NCBI GenBank assembly: GCA_016648135.1
Contig: JADDOH010023067.1
Coordinates: forward strand, 1 to 64,000
DNA from: Agrypnia vestita
Taxonomy: Eukaryota; Arthropoda; Insecta; Trichoptera; Phryganeidae
DNA: 64,000 bases
Reading direction: 5' to 3'
In this document: positions 57,225 through 64,000 of the stretch, piece after piece
Layout of the letters: each line of letters begins with the position of its first letter
Numbering within the stretch: the first letter of the stretch is position 1
Translations under genes and position numbers: made by a program
Notes under the pieces: generated by a model
What the model was told of the DNA's origin: nothing
What the model saw: only the letters and a program-made list of their open reading frames with translations
Database searches by the model: none

Positions 57225-58155
57225 TTTTATAAATTCATATTATTTTTCTTCTGATAGAAAGCACTAAGTCATATGATGCTTTCTGCTATAAGGATTTTTG
57301 CTACTAGATAGTGCAGTAGATCATTATTCAAACTAAACAGTCAACAAAATTCAATACCGATCTTCGAAACGCTTTTTTGAGTATGAAGTTTTAATTAGAA
57401 TGGCTCAGTCTCGCTGAACAAAACTTATCTTAAAATTGTACTCGTATAGTAAGATAATGAAAAATTTATTACTTTATTAATATTGAACATTTCTTAATTA
57501 TTTTAGTTCAGATTTATCATCATAATGTCAGCTTTCCACTCGTAAGAAAACGTTTTCTGCGTACACAATTGATAATTTCTAAGACAATAAAAACGAATTT
57601 TTCGGCTGCGGCCTGTCGAATATTGCTTATATTTTCTTAATAATTGTAAATAATGTTCAGTTAATTACTTTTATATAAGAACATAAATTCCAAGTAATCG
57701 TTCTAAAAAAATTGTAGTCTAGTATATACATTCTGATATAAATGAATAATAAAAACCAACATCTGCGAAAAAATGCCGAAAAATGCATGTTTGCAGTTTT
57801 TGAATTTTCAGCCCTCGTGCCTTCTGTCCAGTATAATATACTCTCGATATGTAGGTAGATGATATAAATGTATTTTTCATCAAAACCCGGTAGCCTAGTT
57901 TAAGTCATATTTTTACATCAAATAATTAAATAAAAGATAAACGGGCCTAGTGTATATGAGGGGCACAAAAGCAAAGGCTACAATATCCCATTAAGGCGTT
58001 TCTGAGATAAATACAAAACAACTTGACAGTTGTGACCTGCTCAAGGATATATGAAATATGCATTTAATCTATATTATAATTACTCCAAGCAATGTCGTAC
58101 GTTTCTGCATTTGGATTTCTATTTGTATACAATAATTTTGCCGTGGTGCCCAGTG

Positions 58156-58227
58156 GGTCGTGTGGCGCAGCGGATGACGCGTCTGACTACAGATCAAAGG
58201 ATTCCAGTTTCGAATCCTGGCAGAATC
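58156..58227 (+). tRNA. tRNA-Arg-like pseudogene or SINE head
   Basis: ggtcgtgtggcgcagcggat, then gacgcgtctgactac, gives a good D-arm (gcg/cgc). The anticodon stem tctga/tcaaa has one mismatch and the loop ctacaga (anticodon ACA by position). The T-arm ccagtttcgaatcctgg has one mismatch. The acceptor stem has two mismatches, and a T run follows. The pattern derives from tRNA-Arg, but the decay and its place inside a transposon argue against a working tRNA. Confidence 0.5.
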
Positions 58228-58467
58228 AATTTTTTTTACGGTCGAGAATATTTTATTCGTTGAAATTTTAATTACATTTTTGGTTTTTTATAATGTTGTA
58301 TAAAAGTAATCAACACTGCGAGAAGAGAAAAGAGTAGGTACCTAACTATCGAACTGTGGTTTATTCCGCTCTGACTTATTAATCGGTTAGAAATACTGAA
58401 TAAATACTTTGTCTTAATTATATCTAAACTATCCGTAATTAAAAGTGGAAATTTGCCAGATACAACT

Positions 58468-58660
58468 GGCCGCGAAGCGGCTGAGGTAGGCATAGGTAAG
58501 CAATTGTGTTTGCAGTGCAGCAAACACAATTGGCCGCGCAGCGGCCATCGCTGGCTGCGGGGCGGCCATTATTGGCCGCGAAGCGGCCACAATAGCCGCC
58601 CGCAGGGCCTAGCAGTAAGCAATCGGAGAAGCCAATTGCTTTCCTGCTAGTTGTAAATAA
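58468..58660. repeat. Cluster of GC-rich palindromes
   Basis: tggccgcgaagcggc-type palindromes occur at about 58468, 58530 and 58573, with variants ggctgcggggcggcc and gccgcccgcagggc. A further palindrome caattgtgtttgc...gcaaacacaattg lies at 58502-58532. Strongly hairpin-forming in an AT-rich setting. Confidence 0.8.
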
Positions 58661-58842
58661 GTTTAAAAAAATTGCCTCTAATATTCGTGTACAAATATAT
58701 ATTTTAAATGTGGATATTGCTGTATTGCCATCATATAGTTCACATTACTTCTTTTGCTAATTATATAATCTTTGCTATGACGTTTCATTCCAAAAACGAT
58801 ATCAAATCTCGCTTTGATGTGAAGCAGCTTTTTTGTCACGTG

Positions 58843-59722
58843 ACAGGGGAGAACAGGGTAATGGGAGCCTACTATGGGAAATTTGTGATAAAAACCACAT
58901 TAGTTAACTTTCTTATAATTTTTAATTAAGAACTCCTAGATTGATTATCCAACTAAATTTTAATCACATTTACAATCAATCATAGTCATGTATGAAGGTA
59001 CAATAACGATTTTACAAAATAAGTCAGTCGCTCCCATCACCCGACACATGCGGGTAATGAGAGCCCATTTAACGCTTATATGGAAAATTGGAGCCATAAT
59101 ATTTACTCTTTCCCGAAAATTTAACTAAAAATAATTTAAATGAAATCTTAGTTATTAATACGTAGAACTATTTGTAAAACATATAAAAAAATCAACTTTG
59201 TAATAAAAACAAATTATTAAAGAAAAACAAAGGACCCAAATTTTTACAGATCCAAACAAAAAGCACAAATATAAGTATCTGGACTATCGCTGCCAGAACA
59301 CAACTTCTGTGTCGGTACCACATCTCCCCACTTTTTCCCGTGTTCCCTAAATTTCACATAAAGCTTCCTCTTCTGAATATTCTGACTCATCGTCGCAAAT
59401 TGCATTTAGCCATGCTAGGCTACCATTACCCGTTGACCACCATTTTGAAAAGTAATAATATAAATATGTAATAAATAAGAATATAATTTCATGCTTATCT
59501 TGGTGCTCGCAATCAGCGGTTATTTATAAGCGTGGATCGAAAAACACACAACCGTCCTCGTGACTTATCGCATGGCACTACCGACTCGTGTTTGTCAGGT
59601 GAAGTTTCTCGATAGTTGACAGAAGCGCCTGAGTGTTTACGATCGCAAGAATGTGCCTACTTTTCGTTCAATCATCATCGCTCTTATTACCTAACGGCTT
59701 TCATTACCCTGTTCTCCCCTAA
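58843..59722. mobile_element. Possible nested element with AGGGGAGAACAGGGTAATG ends
   Basis: aggggagaacagggtaatg at the left is repeated exactly as its inverse (cattaccctgttctcccct) at the right end. Internal variants (gggtaatgagagccc near 59050, accattacccgttgac near 59430) look like subterminal binding sites. No duplication or transposase was found. Confidence 0.6.
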
Positions 59723-59899
59723 ATCCTTAGGGGTTGATTAGTTGAAGTGAATATAGCTATCTTTGTTTTGAATAGTGATTTGGAAATATGATTTTGAAAG
59801 GGATAGATCAATATTTCTATAAAATCTCGAATTCATTAAATTCCATGGTGACAGTGCATTTAAAAATAAATATTTTGGATTTTGCTGCCTTTTTTTTTA

Positions 59900-60065
59900 T
59901 ACACCTCATATGTAACAGAAAATATGGATAATGGATGACGAACCTGCTTTTTTCTCTCGCCACCACGAGAAATTTGCATTCGACACAATAAATAAATGGC
60001 ATATTTGTTATTATCACTACTGATATACAAAATATTGCCAAATAGGCGATCTGTTTTACTGTCAA
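59900..60065 (-). pseudogene. hAT transposase N-terminal BED-finger remnant
   Basis: One minus-strand frame reads YLLCRMQISRGGERKKQ, resembling C-x2-C...ISRGG of BED zinc fingers in hAT transposases. The second cysteine and the His pair are lost. Confidence 0.45.
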
Positions 60066-60330
60066 ATTTTTTTATTATCTTCTAATATACAAGTTAAAAT
60101 TATAATAAGTGAGCGCAGCAAATAGATACTGGATATCCGGCGGCCGGATATCCAGCTATCCGGCCTAGAGGCTCGCCAGATATCCGGTATCCGGCAAAAT
60201 CACTATCCGTTTCATCTCTACTAATTACCCATTTATTTTGTGTATAAAATGTATTATTTTAATTTTATATTTCTGCAACAAAAAAACTTATTCAATAAAG
60301 TGCAGTGAATAATATGATTCGTGACAATAG

Positions 60331-60511
60331 GTGTGGCAGTGTGGTGGTATTCTGGAAATTATACCATGCTCACATGTGGGGCATGTGTTTAGAGATAAGT
60401 CTCCGTACACTTTCCCTGGTGGCGTTAGCCGAATAGTGCTGCACAACGCCGCCCGTGTGGCCGAAGTTTGGATGGACGAATGGAGGGATTTCTATTACGC
60501 CATGAACCCAG
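60331..60511 (+). CDS. GALNT1: GalNAc-transferase, alternative exon 8a
   Basis: 181 nt, acceptor gacaatag, donor gttggc. It joins exon 7 in phase 0 and ends one base into a Gly codon. It encodes [20 protein letters not shown], then [11 protein letters not shown], then [23 protein letters not shown] completes the Gal/GalNAc-T motif. HVGHVFR carries a metal-binding His, and the YTFPGG stretch is the catalytic flexible loop. A second version of the same exon is 2.2 kb downstream. The polypyrimidine tract is weak. Confidence 0.94.
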
Positions 60512-62742
60512 GTTGGCCAATAACACTAACAGGACTAGTGTGTGTGGAACGTCTAGCCCAACTAAAAATATACCGTTTAGCCATTCCGTTTTGCACAACA
60601 TTTTGTTCCTACAATTATGAATATTTCCTATTGACGGATTCCCTGCATTTGTTAATACCATTTTCATTTTCATTATTATTTAAAAATATTTTATAGTATT
60701 TTCTTGTGTTTTTTTATTTTCTTTTTGTTCGCTGAAGTCTAGTATGTAAGGCTTAAATTTCTTTGCAAAGCTGTACAATCAAACCTTGTTCATTTAGAAT
60801 ATAAGTCAGAAAAAAAATTAATTCCTTAATTCGCGTTTCATAAAAAATGGGTAATGATCATTTGAAAATACATTGAGAATGTTTATTTGGTTCAAACTGA
60901 TGTATAACTGCGACCATCGAGAGAATGCACACAAATTGAGGGCAGTAAACACTTCCTGTGCTATGTATTCTCCATAAATATTCAGAATGTTCATACACTT
61001 ATAAATTACCTGCCGAATTTTCGATTTCGAATTAATTGTTTTTAATTAACAAGGTTTTACTGTACATAGTATTATCAACATGCTTATATAAAAAAATTGC
61101 TAACTTTACCATTGTCATTCTTCACAAACATATACGCAATACATTTTTCACAATATTTTTTAGTTATTTAACACAAAATAGGATTTATTGTTTGCGTATG
61201 AACTTGCAATCCAATATTGTTTTTATTTGATTGATATGCATTGTTTGTAATCAATTTCAGTTAACAGTTCATAAGTTATTTGGAATATGTATGTACATTA
61301 AATGAAACAATAAATATACATATTGCCAAGTTAAACGGCTATTCCATGTATTATACGGACATAAAAATTTACGAGGCATTTAAACTACCAGAGTTGGATT
61401 GGAAGTTTCAATCAGGCTGCAAAGACGGCCCATATATAATATATTTAATGAACAAAAATTAGATGAATGTTTTGGCTTTCACTTTTGATCTATCTCTGCT
61501 GAACCTTTCTTGCATGTTCTCTTCACACTTTACTCACATGTTAGATATGGTACCAGGGCCTTATTCTTTATTTTCAAGCAATTATTTAATTATTTTTCAT
61601 TATTTCCTTTATTTCGTTTTTCAAAGGTGTTTTCACTAAAAAATTTGCTGTTCTCTTTACCTACCCTGATAAATTTTTTAGAGTTTTCTTGTGTTTCTTT
61701 TCGTTGTCCCTATACTCTTTTTCAATACTGTTTTAGCCATGTGTGCCACTATCTTATATAATTTTTTCATTGCTTTGGTGATCTTATTTGTTATCTTATT
61801 CACTTCTCATCCCATAATAATAATAATAATCACATTAACATAATTTGTCATAAGTTAACTTATAATATTTATTAGATCCTTAAAATGTTCTGGTATAAGC
61901 CTTAGTGGGTGTTCATGGCATAATAGAAATAATATAATTAATTCTGCATATCACCCGATGAAACTAAACCAGTAATCATTATTGATCATCATTTTGACTG
62001 CTTTATTTAGGCGCAGTGGAGTACCAGTATTACTTTGTTTAACAGATCAGTTATGTGCACTTTATTTTGCTAACCTTCTACATTCATCCATCCAAATAAC
62101 AATTCATCAACCTTATTCATGTGTTTGCAGATGTTGCCCGACTAAACTGTATTCCTCGCCTTGTAACATTAATGGTTCTTTATCAATTATAATTGTGCTA
62201 CCAAAGATTGTAAAAGATATTTAATGTTACACTGTTAACTCATTTATAACCTCAACATTTATTGTTGTATAGAGATTAACAATAAATAATCCCTATATGA
62301 TGCACGCACTAATCATCATTTAGTGTACTAACATTGCTAATCCACTCATATTTCAAAAGATTAAAAATATTTTGATGAATTATTAACGGTACCGCTACCT
62401 CGAAGAATTTTATGTCCACAGCTATTTGCGAGAGTCTATATTTTCGAGCATCCATAATCTTATCATATTTGTGACTTATAAGTATGTTTGATACTTTGAA
62501 GCTTGTATTTGAAGGGCTGTTATTAAAGGTTAATTAACTACTTACATATGCCTATATTAAATTTTTTAAACCTATTAATCATAATTTGCCTTACGCAGTA
62601 CATTTTGTAATTTGATTGATTTCATATCATGCAAACTAACAAAAATGCATTAGAATAAAGCATGAGGAAGTAAGAAATATAACTATGTGCAGTGCAGAGG
62701 TTGGATGAAGTTAATGGTGTGGCATGCCCGGGCTGTATGTAG
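60512..62742 (+). other. Intron between alternative exons 8a and 8b
   Basis: 2.2 kb, AT-rich. An end fragment of a pogo MITE (ttcgaattaattg ... acaaggttttactgta) lies at about 61015-61065. No further exon copy was found. Confidence 0.6.
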
Positions 62743-62923
62743 GTTTGGATGTGCGGTGGGATCCTGGAGATTGTGCCGTGCTCGCACGTCGGCCATGTTT
62801 TCAGGAAGTCCACCCCGTACTCCTTCCCCGGTGGTACGAGCCGCATTGTCAATCACAATAATGCGCGTCTCGCCGAGGTCTGGCTAGATTCGTGGAAGAA
62901 TTTCTACTACAGCATTAACCCAG
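62743..62923 (+). CDS. GALNT1: GalNAc-transferase, alternative exon 8b
   Basis: 181 nt with the same phases as 8a: acceptor gtatgtag, donor gttttt. Encodes [20 protein letters not shown], then [11 protein letters not shown], then [18 protein letters not shown]. Compared with 8a, 44 of 60 residues match. Differences cluster in the loop (DKSPYT to KSTPYS), in V-x-L to T-x-N and in the helix surface. Codon use is distinctly more GC-rich than 8a. All motif residues are kept except WQCGG, which is WMCGG here. It is therefore a functional-looking alternative, not a pseudo-exon. Confidence 0.94.
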
Positions 62924-64000
62924 GTTTTTTTTACTAATATTCTAACTGGTTATCACAACACACGCACATTTTGATTGATTGTTGATTACTTTGTGATTTG
63001 CAGTTCATTAATATACATTTTAGGGAAGACCATCGATCTTCAGTTATTGTGACTTGCAAATATTTTGTTCAGTTTATTTCAGATACAATTTTCACCTAAC
63101 TTTCAAACTATTAATAATTAAATAAACAGATAGCAAACTTTGTACTACTTATTATCATTATTATTGTCAATTAAATGTAGCAGTAATATAATAGTACAGT
63201 TGTCTTAATCTGCTTATGCGTGTTCATGATGTATAAGAACTTCTTTTTTAAATAATGACGCATACTAGGAGTACGCATCACATCAATATTCTTACTATTT
63301 TCAAACTAAGCTAAACTGTGCTATGAAAAATAGGACGAGTTTTGTGAAATACTTTTTGTTGATTGTTCATCGTTGAAAATCAGGTATTTTTAGTCAATTA
63401 TTGTCTAACACCAGAGATTAATTTCCTTGAAATAATAATCTCAAATTTTATCTTGCAGATGGCACCCTTTACACTTATGCTCATTTGATTTATCTCAAAA
63501 TAAAGACAATCAATCAAAATACGGTACATGCCATCCTAATTTCATCAATCTATGTTGTTTTTATTTACTCTTGGTAAAAGTTTATGTCATTCATTATTCT
63601 CAAAAATATACTAACATCTTAATTACTGAATGCTAATTTGCTATTGTTGGGTTTAAATCCTTTGAAACGTGGTTAGAATAATGTTAACAACAGAAGTTAT
63701 TTGTTCAATCAACATTAACACTGGACTTGCTAATGGGTAATTTCATTTGGAAGTAGTGAATTGTGTACTTATTTCAGTATAACTTTTATGTAGTTGTATA
63801 CATTTATTTAATATATTTAATTGATTAACATTTATCAAACATAAACATCATTTTATAATATGTATACGTTTTTGGCTACGCAAGCTTTATAGTAGCGAAT
63901 AAGCATAGTTTGGGTACTTATATTTATAAATTTTTTGCAATACTGATATTTTACTAAGATTGATTGATAATTTAATTACTATACTCCACCATTAACTCTG
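62924..64000 (+). other. Intron after exon 8b
   Basis: AT-rich. A SINE body lies at 63238-63345 in minus orientation. An acceptor-like cttgcag at about 63453-63459 is followed by DGTLYTYAHLIYLK-like text that does not match any GalNAc-transferase, so I do not call it an exon. The remaining catalytic and lectin exons must be to the right. Confidence 0.6.
63238..63345 (-). repeat. SINE body, minus orientation
   Basis: catcaatattcttactattt and then tcaaactaagctaaac, followed by gctatgaaaaataggac, are the reverse complement of the SINE at 51786-51965. Confidence 0.7.

Larger units (their letters stand above)
56540..60220 (-). mobile_element. 3.7-kb decayed hAT transposon in intron 7
   Basis: Ends TAGAGATGAAACGGATATCC and (reverse complement) TAGAGATGAAACGGATAGTG are inverted. 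The 8-bp duplication ctaattac is exact (56532-56539 and 60221-60228). Both subterminal zones are full of atccgg/ccggat motifs. Transposase remnants on the minus strand include a BED-finger-like start near 59950 and a hATC region at 56770-57224. Nested material fills the middle. The right end lies only 110 bp before alternative exon 8a. Confidence 0.92.

Noticed and set aside
58156..58227. Functional tRNA-Arg
   Set aside because: Mismatches in the acceptor, anticodon and T stems, a non-Arg anticodon by position, and location within a decayed transposon.
62687..62887. 66-residue plus-strand frame over exon 8b
   Set aside because: Out-of-frame shadow of the GC-rich exon 8b. The true frame carries all family motifs.
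63453..63560. Possible ninth exon of the GalNAc-transferase after cttgcag
   Set aside because: The phase fits, but the translated text does not resemble the conserved segment that follows NPG in this family and soon stops.

Overview
This window looks like nuclear DNA from an insect. The evidence is AT-rich sequence, spliced genes with GT-AG introns and long introns, insect-type proteins, and a dense mix of mariner, hAT, Harbinger, pogo, Helitron, Penelope and non-LTR insertions. The order cannot be fixed from the sequence; a hemipteran-like genome is only a guess. Three protein genes are supported.

(1) 5468-9606, plus strand: the last three coding exons of TAK1 (MAP3K7). They encode the C-terminal TAB2/3-binding coiled coil and a short acidic tail. 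The kinase domain lies off the left edge. (2) 36359-37690, minus strand: a complete, uninterrupted 443-codon reading frame for an SLC41/MgtE-type divalent cation (Mg2+) transporter. (3) 43227-62923, plus strand: a polypeptide GalNAc-transferase of the GALNT1/GALNT13 type. It runs from the signal anchor through the catalytic domain. The ricin-type lectin exons must lie beyond the right edge.

The most notable biology is in the GalNAc-transferase gene. After exon 7 there are two alternative versions of the next exon, at 60331-60511 and 62743-62923. Both are exactly 181 nt, both start in phase 0 and end in phase 1, and they encode related but distinct versions (44 of 60 residues identical) of the segment holding the metal-binding His and the catalytic flexible loop. 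Because 181 is not a multiple of 3, including both or neither breaks the frame, the usual signature of mutually exclusive exons. A GC-AG intron also separates exons 6 and 7.

Most of the rest is transposon debris, much of it delimited here by target-site duplications. 1-2700: 5' part of an ORF1/ORF2 LINE. 7471-8690, 18779-19681 and 24535-25655: mariners. 13.6-23.7 kb: MITEs and LINE relics. 30.2-34.1 kb: two short hAT elements with perfect 8-bp duplications and nested MITEs. 38.36-39.09 kb: a repeat-rich inverted-terminal element with an MADF-like fragment. 45.9-46.7 kb: a Penelope-like element with a GIY-YIG endonuclease and hammerhead-like cores. 48.5 kb: a Helitron. 56.5-60.2 kb: a 3.7-kb decayed hAT just upstream of the first alternative exon. 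One family of non-LTR 3' ends with tetranucleotide tails occurs at least five times. Stretches not listed are AT-rich introns or intergenic DNA in which I see no gene.
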